Shown here one piece after another: positions 1-11,815 of a stretch of 64,000 nt of DNA; the first letter of the stretch is position 1, and the number at the start of each line of letters is the position of its first letter. The stretch comes from Corynebacterium tuberculostearicum (GTDB lineage: Bacteria > Actinomycetota > Actinomycetes > Mycobacteriales > Mycobacteriaceae). The notes under the pieces were generated by a model. It worked only from the letters and a program-made list of their open reading frames with translations. It searched no databases and was not told where the DNA came from. The stretch lies in contig NZ_CP069791.1 in assembly GCF_016894265.1 (NCBI RefSeq), forward strand, positions 1,798,001-1,862,000. The letters are read 5' to 3'. Made by a program: the position numbers and the translations under genes.

Positions 1-315
1 CTCGCCATAAAACTCGCGGGCATAGGACACGAAGGAGCCGGAGCTGGGGCGATAGACGATGAGCTCGCCAAGTGAGCGCAAGATGATGTAGCCGAAGAAG
101 CCACATACGAGGTACAGCACGGCGAGGAAGGGGCCTGCGTCCTGCAGGCGGCCGCCGGTGCCCAGGAGAAGGCCGGTACCGATTGCGGAACCGATGGCAA
201 TCATCTGCAGCTGGCGATTGCCCATTCCCTTTTGCAGGCCATGGTCTTCCGAAGCGTAGACTGCCTTTTCATTCTCGTGTGGCCCAGCTGGAGTGGGCGG
301 AGAATTTACTGTCAT
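1..315 (-). CDS. Amino-acid permease, APC family (N-terminal part, runs off window)
   Basis: Only the first 105 residues lie in the window; the gene continues beyond position 1. After a hydrophilic N-terminus of about 30 residues comes the segment [20 protein letters not shown], the typical first-helix signature ([13 protein letters not shown]) of amino acid/proton symporters of the APC superfamily (AnsP, ProY, LysP, CycA type). A second hydrophobic segment follows ([23 protein letters not shown]), also typical. The start is ATG at 313-315, preceded by AAAGGA about 12 bases upstream. Substrate cannot be told from this part. It points away from argH and is separated from it by a terminator, so it is an independent unit. 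Confidence 0.85.
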   Translation of the reverse strand, partial: MTVNSPPTPAGPHENEKAVYASEDHGLQKGMGNRQLQMIAIGSAIGTGLLLGTGGRLQDAGPFLAVLYLVCGFFGYIILRSLGELIVYRPSSGSFVSYAREFYGE

Positions 316-483
316 AGGAGAGATCGTCCTTTCATTACGGTGAACGAGTCTGTTAGGTCACATTCCCTGCAAGAATACTAACGCACCACACTGTTACCCA
401 TGTCACCACTACCCCCATTGTGTTCAACAACGCAGTTGACAGGTTGGGAATGGGGGTCAATCTCCCACCCCCGCAGCGAGATA

Positions 484-520
484 TAAAAGAACCGCATGGC
501 CAGCGACCATGCGGTTTTAA
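484..520 (-). terminator. Rho-independent terminator of the arg operon
   Basis: A perfect 10-bp inverted repeat, AACCGCATGG (490-499) and CCATGCGGTT (507-516), lies 14 bases after the argH stop. Read leftward it is followed by TTCTTTT, a usable U-tract. Confidence 0.8.
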
Positions 521-533
521 AGAGCGCCGAGAA

Positions 534-1970
<1,437 letters not shown>

Positions 1971-3191
1971 CTACTTCTGCGCGCTGGTGGGGAAGCCACC
2001 GTCGCGATCACGCTGGTTGGAGATCTGGGTGGACAGGCCGTGCAGCTGCACGAAGCCCTTAGCCGCGGTCTGGTCGAAGGTATCGCCAGTGTCATAAGTA
2101 GCCAGGTCGAAGGAATACAGCGACTGGCCGGAACGGCGTCCGGTGACCGTGGCGGTACCGGCATGCATGCTCAGGCGGATATCGCCGGTGACGTTCTCTT
2201 GGGACTCCTCAACGAAGGCATCCAGGGAACGCTTCAGCGGCGAGTGCCAGAGGCCGTCATAGACCTCCTCGGACCAGCGGGCATCGGTCAAGCGCTTGTA
2301 GCGGGCCAACTCACGCTCCACGGTGACATCCTCCAGCGCCTCGTGGGCCTGGATGAGGACCATGGCGCCCGGAGCCTCATAGACCTCACGGGACTTAATG
2401 CCCACCAAGCGGTCCTCCACCATATCCAGACGGCCAATGCCCTGCGCACCAGCGCGGCGGTTGACCTCTTCAATAATCTGCAGCGGGGACATCTTCTGGC
2501 CATCGACTGCCACCGGGATACCCTTCTCAAAGGAGATGATGATTTCATCCGGGGCATTACCCAGGCCCGGGTCCTCGGTATAGGCGTAGAGGTCCTTCGT
2601 TGGCGGGTTCCACAGATCCTCGAGGAATCCGGTCTCTACCGCGCGGCCCCACAGGTTCTGATCGATGGAAAATGGCGAGGAAGCGGACTGCTCAATCGGC
2701 AGGTTGATCTCTTCCGCGAAGGCAATGGCCTTATCGCGGGTCCAGGCATAATCGCGTGCAGGGGCGATAATTTCGAGGGAAGGATCCTGGGCGCGGAAGG
2801 AAACCTCGAAGCGTACTTGGTCATTGCCCTTGCCGGTGCAGCCGTGGGAGACGTGGGTGCCGCCGAATTCCTGCGCGGCCTTTACCAAGTGCTTGGTAAT
2901 GAGGGGGCGGGAAATAGCCGATACCAGCGGGTACTGCTTCATGTACATGCCGTTTGCCTTGATGGTGGGAACGCAGTACTCCTCTGCAAACTCATCCTTG
3001 GCATCGATAACGATGGACTCTACGGCACCGCAGTCAAGTGCACGCTGGCGAACCGATTCCATATCTTCGCCACCCTGACCCAGATCCAGGGAAACGGCGA
3101 CAACGTCACCACCGGTCATTTTTGCCAGGTATGGGATGGCAACGGAAGTATCAAGGCCACCAGAGTAGGCCAAGACTACGCGTGCGGACAT
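1971..3191 (-). CDS. argG: Argininosuccinate synthase
   Basis: Condenses citrulline and aspartate with ATP to argininosuccinate. The N-terminal PP-loop SGGLDTS is at about residues 11-17, and length (406 aa) fits the family. ATG start at 3191 with AAGGAG just upstream. An 81-bp gap separates it from argR. That gap has a hairpin and an AT-rich promoter-like stretch, so argGH may have its own promoter as described for C. glutamicum. Confidence 0.98.
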   Translation of the reverse strand: MSARVVLAYSGGLDTSVAIPYLAKMTGGDVVAVSLDLGQGGEDMESVRQRALDCGAVESIVIDAKDEFAEEYCVPTIKANGMYMKQYPLVSAISRPLITKHLVKAAQEFGGTHVSHGCTGKGNDQVRFEVSFRAQDPSLEIIAPARDYAWTRDKAIAFAEEINLPIEQSASSPFSIDQNLWGRAVETGFLEDLWNPPTKDLYAYTEDPGLGNAPDEIIISFEKGIPVAVDGQKMSPLQIIEEVNRRAGAQGIGRLDMVEDRLVGIKSREVYEAPGAMVLIQAHEALEDVTVERELARYKRLTDARWSEEVYDGLWHSPLKRSLDAFVEESQENVTGDIRLSMHAGTATVTGRRSGQSLYSFDLATYDTGDTFDQTAAKGFVQLHGLSTQISNQRDRDGGFPTSAQK

Positions 3192-3214
3192 GGTTAATCT
3201 CCTTGTTCTATTGG

Positions 3215-3262
3215 AAACAATTCATCTAAGTACATAATATACGATGGTGGTCAGGATTGCCA
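3215..3262 (-). promoter_or_regulatory. Possible internal promoter with a hairpin upstream of argG
   Basis: Reading leftward, a GGTGGTGG...CCACC hairpin after argR is followed by an AT-rich block TATATTATG about 45 bases before the argG start, then by TGAATTGTTTCCAAT, which resembles a weak ArgR box. The -35 element is poor. A separate argG promoter under ArgR control is known in C. glutamicum; its presence here is inferred. Confidence 0.4.
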
Positions 3263-3272
3263 CCACCGCCGT

Positions 3273-3755
3273 CTAAATATTCCGCGTGGTAAGTGTCACT
3301 GCCAGATCTTCCCCCGTGACACCCTCGCGCGCCAAGACGAAGATGGTGTCATCTCCGGCGATGCAACCGATGACATCGTGCAGCCCCACCCTGTCAATAA
3401 AGCTGGCAAGGTACTGGGCCGCACCGGCTGGAGTGCGCAGCATGGCTATATTGCCGGAAGAATCATGGGATACCACCAGCTCATCGAGCATGCGGCGCAG
3501 CTTTTCACGGGGGCCGCCCACTTGGTCTTCAAATTGCTCCAGTTCACCGCCGACCACGTAGTAGGAACGACCACCATCACGTTTTACCTTCTTCGCTCCC
3601 AACTCATCCAAGTCACGGGACAAGGTGGCCTGCGTGATGTCGATGCCGTCTGCGAGAAGAAGCTCGGATAGTTGCACCTGGCTGGTGACGCGATTGCGAT
3701 CCAAAATCTCTAGGATCTTGGCCTGCCGAGCATTGCGGGTGGTCGGGGTGTTCAT
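3273..3755 (-). CDS. argR: Arginine repressor ArgR
   Basis: 160-aa transcriptional repressor. It has an N-terminal winged helix (about residues 1-75, with SQVQLSELL and [12 protein letters not shown] typical of the ArgR DNA-binding domain). The C-terminal arginine-binding/oligomerisation domain (about 90-160) contains [11 protein letters not shown] with the Gly-Asp-Asp ligand motif. ATG at 3755, three bases after argF, so it is an operon member that controls its own transcript. It remains intact even though the upstream biosynthetic genes are lost. Confidence 0.97.
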   Translation of the reverse strand: MNTPTTRNARQAKILEILDRNRVTSQVQLSELLLADGIDITQATLSRDLDELGAKKVKRDGGRSYYVVGGELEQFEDQVGGPREKLRRMLDELVVSHDSSGNIAMLRTPAGAAQYLASFIDRVGLHDVIGCIAGDDTIFVLAREGVTGEDLAVTLTTRNI

Positions 3756-3758
3756 TAC

Positions 3759-4679
3759 TTAGTTGATCTCCTTATTTATTTCGAGCAACCAGACAAGAAG
3801 CGCTTTCTGCGCATGCAGGCGGTTCTCCGCTTCATCAAAGACGAGCGACTGTGGCCCATCAATTACCTCAGCCGTGACCTCATTTCCACGGTACGCCGGC
3901 AAACAATGTAAGAATATTGCATCCTTATGCGCTTTGCTCATTATGGTCGAATCAACCTGATATGGCAGGAATGGCGTACGCCTATCGCGGCCATCATTGT
4001 CCTGCCCCATAGAGATCCACGTATCTGTAATGACTACGTCTGCGCCTGCAACTTCATCCACGTCATCAGTAATGGTGATGTTGCCCCGCTTGCGCGCGCG
4101 GTCGACGAATTCCTGGCGCGGCTGGAATCCCTCGGGCGCGATAATGGAGACGTCCATGCCGGCCGTGGCAAAACCAATCATGTAGGAGTTAGCCATATTA
4201 TTATCGCCATCGCCCAAGTAGACGGCCTTTCTGCCTTTGAGGTCACCCAAATTCTCACGACAGGTCAACAGGTCAGCCAGAATCTGGCAGGGATGCAGGT
4301 CGTCGGAAAGCGCATTGACCAGAGGAACGGTAGTAGTCTCCACCATCTGGAGAAGGTTGTCATGGTCAAAGGTGCGCCACACGATTGCCTCCACGTACCG
4401 CGAAAGCACCGCGGCCGTGTCTTGGTAGGACTCCCCTTTGCCCATCTGAGTCGTAGAAGTATCGACGGTAATGCCCTTGCCGCCCATATTCGCTACTGCG
4501 GTTTCAAAGGAAAAGCGGGTACGCGTAGACGTTTTATCAAAGAGCACCGCCACGGTCTTTGGCCCCTCTAGTGGGCGCTCCGCAAAGGGATCCTTCTTGA
4601 GCTTTTCAGCTAGGTCCAAAATGGTTGCTTGTTCTTGTGGGCTGAGATCGTCGTCAGCCAGAAAGTGTCGCAGGCTCAT
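3759..4679 (-). CDS. argF: Ornithine carbamoyltransferase
   Basis: Makes citrulline from ornithine and carbamoyl phosphate. The carbamoyl-phosphate binding motif STRTR is at about residues 51-55 and the ornithine-loop motif HCLP at about 256-259. Length 306 aa is normal. ATG at 4677-4679 overlaps the stop of the argC'-'argD fusion by four bases (ATGA), the overlap expected of a native argD-argF junction, so argF may depend on translation of the upstream fusion. Confidence 0.98.
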   Translation of the reverse strand: MSLRHFLADDDLSPQEQATILDLAEKLKKDPFAERPLEGPKTVAVLFDKTSTRTRFSFETAVANMGGKGITVDTSTTQMGKGESYQDTAAVLSRYVEAIVWRTFDHDNLLQMVETTTVPLVNALSDDLHPCQILADLLTCRENLGDLKGRKAVYLGDGDNNMANSYMIGFATAGMDVSIIAPEGFQPRQEFVDRARKRGNITITDDVDEVAGADVVITDTWISMGQDNDGRDRRTPFLPYQVDSTIMSKAHKDAIFLHCLPAYRGNEVTAEVIDGPQSLVFDEAENRLHAQKALLVWLLEINKEIN

Positions 4680-5002
4680 GCCAGCTCCTCCATTATCGTC
4701 CGAAGTGTTGTCAGTGCTGTGTCTAGTTCGTTGTGGGAAATAACCAAGGGTGGGGTGAGGCGGAGTACATTCTCACTGGGCGCGTTGAGGATGAGCCCTT
4801 GTGCAAGTCCGTCGCGCACGGCCTGCTTAGCCACTGGTTCCGCTAAAACAATGTCGAGCATCAGGCCGCGGCCGCGTACGCGTTCTACAAGCGGCAATTT
4901 TTCAACCTCTTGCCGCAGATAGTCACCCTTATGAGTAACTTCCGCAAGAAATTCCGCATCCACGTATCCGGTGGCGCCTGCTATTGCTACTGAAATCGTC
5001 AT
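4676..5002 (-). pseudogene. argC'-'argD fusion remnant (deletion of argC-argJ-argB-argD)
   Basis: From the ATG at 5000-5002 the first 14 residues, MTISVAIAGATGYV, are the Rossmann-fold N-terminus of N-acetyl-gamma-glutamyl-phosphate reductase (ArgC). The next 95 residues, from about DAEFLAEV to the end, match the C-terminus of acetylornithine aminotransferase (ArgD), including VRGRGLML and LRLTPPLVI. The join, near 4958-4966, is in frame. The ArgC catalytic domain, all of ArgJ and ArgB, and the ArgD part with its PLP lysine are absent, so neither activity can remain. The frame is also open upstream to 5047, but the ArgC homology begins at 5002. The open frame and the ATGA overlap with argF may keep argFRGH translated. 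An assembly artefact cannot be excluded from one sequence. Confidence 0.88.
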
Positions 5003-5009
5003 AGGGGCG

Positions 5010-5047
5010 ACTATAGCAATAAATACACTCGACCGTATGCTATTCAT
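5010..5047 (-). promoter_or_regulatory. arg operon promoter with ArgR-box-like repeats
   Basis: Leftward, TATAGT (complement of 5010-5015) lies seven bases before the argC' ATG and no Shine-Dalgarno sequence is present, which fits a leaderless transcript. Just upstream are TGAATAGCATAC and GTATTTATTGC, AT-rich half-sites resembling ArgR boxes (consensus TGAAT/ATTCA type). The -35 is not clear. Retention of this control region agrees with argFRGH still being expressed. Confidence 0.5.
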
Positions 5048-5101
5048 GTAAATTGGGGATATTCCCTGGTTAATGCAGCACCAGAAATGAAAAATTGCAT
5101 G

Positions 5102-5137
5102 AAAAAAGGGGCGGTGAGGTAAATCTCACCGCCCCTT
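5102..5137 (-). terminator. Terminator after pheT
   Basis: AAGGGGCGGTGAG (5106-5118) pairs perfectly with CTCACCGCCCCTT (5125-5137). Leftward this is followed by a run of six T. It separates pheST from the arg operon. Confidence 0.9.
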
Positions 5138-5149
5138 CCTAGGGCCTAG

Positions 5150-7663
5150 CTATGCGCGCATCTCTGCGCCCAAGCGCTGCTTAGCCAGCTCCGCTGCGGC
5201 CGTGCGGTGCTCGTTGACCTCCTCATCGGTCAACGTGCGATCCGCTGCGCGGAACAGCAGCTGGAAGGCCAAGGACTTCTTGCCCTCCCCCAATTGCTCG
5301 CCACGGAAAATGTCGAAGAGCTCGACGGACTCGATGAGTTCGCCCGCCCCCTCTTCCACGGTGGCGCGCACGCGCTCTGCTGGGACGTCTTCATCCACCA
5401 CGAGCGCAATGTCCTGGTGCAACGCTGGGAAGGAGGACAGTACCGGCGCAGGGAACTTCTCTTCCAATGGCATAGCGGTAACGTCCAGCTCCATAGCGCA
5501 AGTACGCGCCGGCAAGTTCAGCGCTTCCAGAACCTGCGGGTGAAGCTCACCGGCATGGCCCAAGACCACATCGGTGCCAGCCACCTTCACGGCAGCACAC
5601 CGGCCTGGGTGCCAGGGAAGAACGTGCGCGGCCTCCAGCTCGATATCCACACCGGCGGCGCGAGCGACCTGGCGGGCGGATTCGATGGCGTCGGCGTAGC
5701 TATATGCGCGACCCTCGCCCCACGGGCCCTCATGCTCAATATTGCCGGTGGCCACCGTTGCAACGTGCAGCGGCTGCTCAGGAAGGGTATCCAGAAGTTC
5801 GGAAACAACCTGCTCAGAAGGTCGCTGCTCCACGGAAGGCATAGGCGAGGCCTCGGCGCGCTTGAATGCCACCTGCTGCAGCCCATATAGGGCGAGGTCG
5901 CTGCGGCCACGCGCAACATTGCGGCCGATGGCCTCCAGCATGTTCGGAAGCAGCGTCGTGGACAATATGGGCTTGTCGGCCTCAAGCGGGTTCTGGACCT
6001 CTACGGTGCGGCGGCGAGCATCATCCTTGTCCAAGCCCCACACATCAAAGGTGTCGTTCGCCACGAACGGGGCCGGCAATACCTCTGCATAACCGGCATA
6101 GGCCAGTCCGTGACCAATTGCGCGGCGACGCTTCTGCGCTGGCGTTAAGCCGCGACCGCCTGCGGGAGTAGGCAGGACGGTAGGAATGTCTTCCAAGCCC
6201 TCAAGACGTAGGACCTCCTCAATGAGGTCAACATCCATGGAGATATCGGTGCGCCACGTAGCGGGCGTTACCTGCAGCATTTCACCCTCATCGGCAACAG
6301 TGCAGCCGACTTCCTCGAGGCGGGAAATAACAGTCTCACGGGAGTAGTCAACGCCGGCATACTCGCTAGCCTTTGCGGTGCGCAGGGCAATGGGCTCGCG
6401 CTTGGCGACGTCCCCGATAAGCGTCCGGCCTTCCTCAATGGTGCCACCCGCCAGCTGCTGCAAGAGCGCACAGGCGGTGTCCAGAGCGACCTCGACAATC
6501 GCAGGGTCCACGCCGCGCTCGAAGCGACGCGAGGATTCAGAAGACAGCTTATGGCGGCGGGAGGTGCGCGCCACGGTAATCGGATCCCAGATAGCGGATT
6601 CGAAGACCACATCAGTGGTCTCCGCCGAGATTTCGGAGGTAGTACCGCCCATGACACCGGCCAGCGACTGGATGCCGTTGTCATCGCAGATAACCACATC
6701 TTCTGCAGAAAGCTCCCGCTTTACGTGATCCAAGGTCTCAAACTTCTCGCCTTCGTCGGCATTGCGGACAACGAGATTTCCTTGGATAACGTTGGCGTCA
6801 AAGGCATGCATCGGGGCACCCAAAAGCAGCATCACGTAGTTAGTAATGTCCGTGGGCAGGTTTACGCTGCGCTGGCCGCAGAGCATGAGCTCGCGCTCTA
6901 GCCAGAACGGGGTGCGTGCCTGCGGGTCGATGCCGCTGACCTTGCGGAGGCCGAAACGCTGCGCCTTGGTCTCGGGGTTGAGAGTGACGTCGATAAGCGA
7001 GCCCTGCGCCGCTGGAACAGAAGAGGTATCAATGCCAGCAACGGACGGGTCTTCGGCAATATCGGCAAATTCTAGATCGAAAGCGGAGGCAATCTCACGG
7101 CTCAAACCACGCGCGGACAGGGCGTAGCCGCGATCCGGGGTGATGTTGACGTCAAAGTCGGTATCATGCAGCCCAATAACCGGGCGAGCATCCTCGCCTA
7201 CCTTATCGGCGACGTCATCGCCCAAGACGATGATTCCGTTAGCCTGTGCGCCCAAACCGAGCTCAGCGCCGGAGCACAGCATGCCATTAGAGATGTGGTC
7301 GTAAGTCTCGCGCGCCGCAATCTTGAAGTCGCCAGGAAGCTCCGAGCCCGGAAGCGCCACAACGACATAGTCATTCAAACGGAAATTACGAGCACCGCAA
7401 ATGATGCCCTGCAGCTCGCCCGTGCCATTAGCCTGGCCTACATTTACCTGGCAGTAGCGGATGGGCTTTTTGAACTGCGTAAGTTCCTCGATCTCTACCA
7501 CCTGGCCGATGACCAGCGGACCGGTGCTCTCCGGAACGGCAGCGTAGCCCTCGGTTTCAAAACCGACGCGCACGAATCCGGAGTCCATATCGGCAGCGGA
7601 AACGTTCCAACCAGGGTTCTTAGCGCCCAGGATGCGGATGACCCAGTCTTGGGAAATAAGCAT
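5150..7663 (-). CDS. pheT: Phenylalanine--tRNA ligase beta subunit
   Basis: Large subunit of the (alpha-beta)2 PheRS. The 837-aa length and domain order fit. There is an N-terminal EMAP/OB tRNA-binding domain (about 40-150), then B3/B4 with the editing site, a B5 domain, and a C-terminal ferredoxin-fold anticodon-binding domain (last ~95 residues, beginning near SSFPALHQDIALVV). ATG at 7663 follows pheS by 24 bases, so the two are co-transcribed. Confidence 0.98.
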   Translation of the reverse strand: MLISQDWVIRILGAKNPGWNVSAADMDSGFVRVGFETEGYAAVPESTGPLVIGQVVEIEELTQFKKPIRYCQVNVGQANGTGELQGIICGARNFRLNDYVVVALPGSELPGDFKIAARETYDHISNGMLCSGAELGLGAQANGIIVLGDDVADKVGEDARPVIGLHDTDFDVNITPDRGYALSARGLSREIASAFDLEFADIAEDPSVAGIDTSSVPAAQGSLIDVTLNPETKAQRFGLRKVSGIDPQARTPFWLERELMLCGQRSVNLPTDITNYVMLLLGAPMHAFDANVIQGNLVVRNADEGEKFETLDHVKRELSAEDVVICDDNGIQSLAGVMGGTTSEISAETTDVVFESAIWDPITVARTSRRHKLSSESSRRFERGVDPAIVEVALDTACALLQQLAGGTIEEGRTLIGDVAKREPIALRTAKASEYAGVDYSRETVISRLEEVGCTVADEGEMLQVTPATWRTDISMDVDLIEEVLRLEGLEDIPTVLPTPAGGRGLTPAQKRRRAIGHGLAYAGYAEVLPAPFVANDTFDVWGLDKDDARRRTVEVQNPLEADKPILSTTLLPNMLEAIGRNVARGRSDLALYGLQQVAFKRAEASPMPSVEQRPSEQVVSELLDTLPEQPLHVATVATGNIEHEGPWGEGRAYSYADAIESARQVARAAGVDIELEAAHVLPWHPGRCAAVKVAGTDVVLGHAGELHPQVLEALNLPARTCAMELDVTAMPLEEKFPAPVLSSFPALHQDIALVVDEDVPAERVRATVEEGAGELIESVELFDIFRGEQLGEGKKSLAFQLLFRAADRTLTDEEVNEHRTAAAELAKQRLGAEMRA

Positions 7664-7687
7664 TAGTGTGTCTATCCTTTCTGGGTT

Positions 7688-8821
<1,134 letters not shown>

Positions 8822-8837
8822 TCATTCGGGGTTCTAC

Positions 8838-9641
8838 TTAGCTTCGCTCTTGGGCCTTTGCGGACTCATAAAGACAAATGCTGGCGGCTGTTGCCAGGTT
8901 GAGTGACTCCGCGCGGCCGCGCAGCGGAATACGCACCCGCATGTCAGCCTCTTCCAGCAATTCGCCGAGCCCATGCGCCTCGTTGCCAAAGAGCCACGCC
9001 GTTGGCTGAGACAAATCTGCCTCGGCTAGGTCTACCTCGCCATCGGCAGCCGTCGCCACGATCTGCATTCCCGACTTACGCAGCTGCCCCAAGACATCCT
9101 TAATATTGGGGTCTCGCGCTACCGGGACATGAAACAGCGAGCCAGCCGAAGCGCGCGCAACCTTGCAGCTGAGCGGGTCGACAGTCTCGCCCGCAAAAAT
9201 TACTCCGTCTGCGCCCATGGCGTCGGAAGTTCTAATCAACGTGCCTGCATTGCCCGGCTCCGAAGTAAGCACGGGAACAGAAACCAAACTTGGCTTGCCG
9301 TTAAGGATTTTGCCCGCGGACCACAGGACCGGCTTGCACAGCGCGAAAAGCCCCGTGGTAGTGGCGGTATCAGATAAATGCTTAGCCGCTTTATCGGTGA
9401 TGGGATGTACGTACACTCCCATGTATCCACAGGCGGTAATAATGTCACCGAAGCGTTCTGCGGCCTTTTCAGTGACGAAAACATCGACAGCAGCGCCAGT
9501 AGACACCGCGGCATCTACGGCGTTTTCTCCCTCAATCAGGAATTGCTTCGCCTTTTTCCGGTTAGCCGCACGGTGCAGCTTGGCTGCGTTAACAATGCGC
9601 GGGGTGCGTTCAGTAAAGGCAGAGTCAAAATCCAAATTCAT
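8838..9641 (-). CDS. TrmH/SpoU-family RNA 2'-O-ribose methyltransferase
   Basis: SPOUT-fold methyltransferase acting on rRNA (or tRNA). The N-terminal substrate-binding domain (NRKKAKQFLIEGENAV, about residues 23-38) is followed by a C-terminal knotted SpoU domain with motifs NEAHGLGEL and RIPLRGRAESLNLATAASI. The ORF is open to 9737. ATG at 9639-9641 has TAGGAG six bases upstream and matches the conserved N-terminus, giving 267 aa. It lies directly upstream of pheS, the same order as tsnR-like genes in other actinobacteria. Target nucleotide not determinable. Confidence 0.9.
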   Translation of the reverse strand: MNLDFDSAFTERTPRIVNAAKLHRAANRKKAKQFLIEGENAVDAAVSTGAAVDVFVTEKAAERFGDIITACGYMGVYVHPITDKAAKHLSDTATTTGLFALCKPVLWSAGKILNGKPSLVSVPVLTSEPGNAGTLIRTSDAMGADGVIFAGETVDPLSCKVARASAGSLFHVPVARDPNIKDVLGQLRKSGMQIVATAADGEVDLAEADLSQPTAWLFGNEAHGLGELLEEADMRVRIPLRGRAESLNLATAASICLYESAKAQERS

Positions 9642-9700
9642 GGCTCCTACCCTACCTACTAGTTGCCTAGCCCCAGACTCAGACCCAGCTGCGTATGCAA

Positions 9701-9734
9701 AACAAAAATCCTGTTGCCCGTGTGGCAACAGGAT
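9701..9734 (-). terminator. Terminator after the TM2-domain gene
   Basis: ATCCTGTTGCC (9708-9718) pairs perfectly with GGCAACAGGAT (9724-9734). Leftward it is followed by TTTTTGTTTT. Confidence 0.9.
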
Positions 9735-9748
9735 CACAATGTTGAGTG

Positions 9749-10201
9749 CTACTTAGCTAGTGGCACGCCGCGGGCGTCCTTATCGTAATCTCCGGCGCCG
9801 GCAATGATCATGATGAACTCAATGAAGACCCAGATTCCGAGGATGGCCCAAAACGCGAATCCGAGCAAGAACCAGAAAGTAGCCCAGCCCAGGATATTAA
9901 GCACCAGCTGCGCTACGCCGAAGGTCGTGCGGCCGGTATAGAAGTTATGCGCGCCGAAGGAGCCCAAGAAGAAGCACAGAAGCAAAGTCGCAATCCAAGA
10001 CTTTTGCTGTCCCTGCGCCACATACTGCTGCTGCACCGGATAGGAACCCATATTCGGTTGTGGTGCATAGCCCTGGTTGTACTGCGGCTGGTAACCGGCC
10101 TGCTGGTTATAGGGGTTGTACTGCTGCCCCTGGTTGTTGTCATAGGACTGGCCAGAATACTCGCCATTTTCTGGTTGGTAGCTACCATTTGGGTTTGTCA
10201 C
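9749..10201 (-). CDS. TM2-domain membrane protein with Gln/Asn/Tyr-rich N-terminus
   Basis: 150 aa. Residues 1-65 are low-complexity, rich in Q, N, Y, G and P (NQGQQYNPYNQQAGY), and probably disordered. Residues about 68-140 form a TM2 domain: KSWIATLLLCFFLGSFGAHNFY, the conserved GAHxFYxGR turn, then a second hydrophobic stretch. The C-terminus is charged. GTG at 10199-10201 with AAGGAG nine bases upstream is preferred over the longer open frame. TM2 proteins have no settled bacterial function. Monocistronic, with its own terminator. Confidence 0.85.
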   Translation of the reverse strand: MTNPNGSYQPENGEYSGQSYDNNQGQQYNPYNQQAGYQPQYNQGYAPQPNMGSYPVQQQYVAQGQQKSWIATLLLCFFLGSFGAHNFYTGRTTFGVAQLVLNILGWATFWFLLGFAFWAILGIWVFIEFIMIIAGAGDYDKDARGVPLAK

Positions 10202-10300
10202 AGGGAATCTGCTCCTTGGTCTCGGGGTCACTCGTGGTCTGGACTCAATGTAGCATGCGAGACCGAGCTCACTAGACAGATAGAGTGTAAAACGAACAAA

Positions 10301-10338
10301 GCCCGCTTCGCCCGGCACATAAGCCGGAGAAACGGGCG
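10301..10338 (-). terminator. Terminator of the infC-rpmI-rplT operon
   Basis: A long imperfect stem (GCCCGTTTCTCCGGC against GCCGGGCGAAGCGGGC, read leftward) lies about 15 bases after the rplT stop and is followed by TTTGTT. Confidence 0.8.
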
Positions 10339-10353
10339 TTATATTCCTAGTGA

Positions 10354-10737
10354 CTAGGCAGCCTTAGGAGCGTTGACGTCCTCAGGCAGAGCGGCCTTAG
10401 CAGCCTCGCACAGTGCGGAGAATGCCTCGAAGTCATTGACAGCAAGCTCAGCCAGGATCTTGCGGTCAACCTCGATCTCAGCCAGGCGCAGGCCGTGGAT
10501 GAGGCGGTTGTAGGTGATGTCGTTCATGCGGGCAGCAGCGTTGATGCGCTGGATCCACAGCTTACGGAACTCAGACTTACGGGCGCGACGATCGCGGTAA
10601 GCATAAGTCATGGAGTGCAGCCACTGCTCCTTCGCCTTACGGTACAGGCGGGAACGCTGGCCGCGGTAGCCCTTAGCGGACTTCAAAATCGCGCGACGCT
10701 TCTTCTTTGCGTTAACTGAGCGCTTTACTCGTGCCAC
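10354..10737 (-). CDS. rplT: 50S ribosomal protein L20
   Basis: 127-aa basic ribosomal protein needed for early 50S assembly. The N-terminus [19 protein letters not shown] and the central [20 protein letters not shown] are diagnostic. Last gene of the IF3-L35-L20 operon, 55 bases after rpmI. Confidence 0.99.
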   Translation of the reverse strand: MARVKRSVNAKKKRRAILKSAKGYRGQRSRLYRKAKEQWLHSMTYAYRDRRARKSEFRKLWIQRINAAARMNDITYNRLIHGLRLAEIEVDRKILAELAVNDFEAFSALCEAAKAALPEDVNAPKAA

Positions 10738-10792
10738 AGTGATACTTCCTTAATTCGAATTGTGATGGCGGATGTGGGTTGATTCGGCGCTA

Positions 10793-10987
10793 TTATGCGC
10801 GGCCGAGCAGGCGCTTGACGCGCTTGGTGTCAGGCTGTGCGACTGCCTCGGTGCCCTTCAGACGACGGGTACGCTTGGACGGCTTGCCCTCCAGCAGGTG
10901 GCGGCGGCCAGCCTGCTCACGGCGCAGCTTGCCGGAACCGGTCACCTTGATACGCTTTGCGGTGCCCTTGTGGGTCTTCTGCTTCAT
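10793..10987 (-). CDS. rpmI: 50S ribosomal protein L35
   Basis: 64-aa basic protein with the L35 pattern [20 protein letters not shown] and a Lys/Arg-rich body. It lies between infC and rplT, the usual order, 36 bases after infC. Confidence 0.98.
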   Translation of the reverse strand: MKQKTHKGTAKRIKVTGSGKLRREQAGRRHLLEGKPSKRTRRLKGTEAVAQPDTKRVKRLLGRA

Positions 10988-11023
10988 GAGTATTAAGTCC
11001 TTAAATCCTACGTGGAATCTGGT

Positions 11024-11545
<522 letters not shown>

Positions 11546-11803
11546 TGTGGTTCTCCTCGATTAGGGGGTGTATGAGTAAGTAGTTCACCTACCGGGACCA
11601 CAAACGAATCAAACCCGGTCTGCCAAAGACAGCCGGGAGTTCTCACAGTGCCAAGCACGAGTGCTTGGTTACCTTTACCTTTATCCTACGAACGATGTTC
11701 GCGGCATCGGGTGGGAGAAGCTCCGCTTGTGACCCACGAACCTCGAAAAGGCGTCATGGGCGGTAGTGGCTTTGAGGATAGCAGCTTCTACCCTTTCCAC
11801 CAA
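11546..11803 (-). promoter_or_regulatory. infC promoter and long structured 5' leader
   Basis: Leftward, TTGGTG (complement of 11798-11803), a 17-bp spacer and TATCCT (complement of 11775-11780) form a good promoter. The transcript would carry about 220 nt before infC. It contains a perfect hairpin CCAAGCAC/GTGCTTGG (11651-11668) and CCGG-rich pairing segments between 11590 and 11640. An autoregulatory leader is known for this operon in other phyla; no known riboswitch class is recognised here. Confidence 0.5.
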
Positions 11804-11815
11804 ATCGCAACTCGC

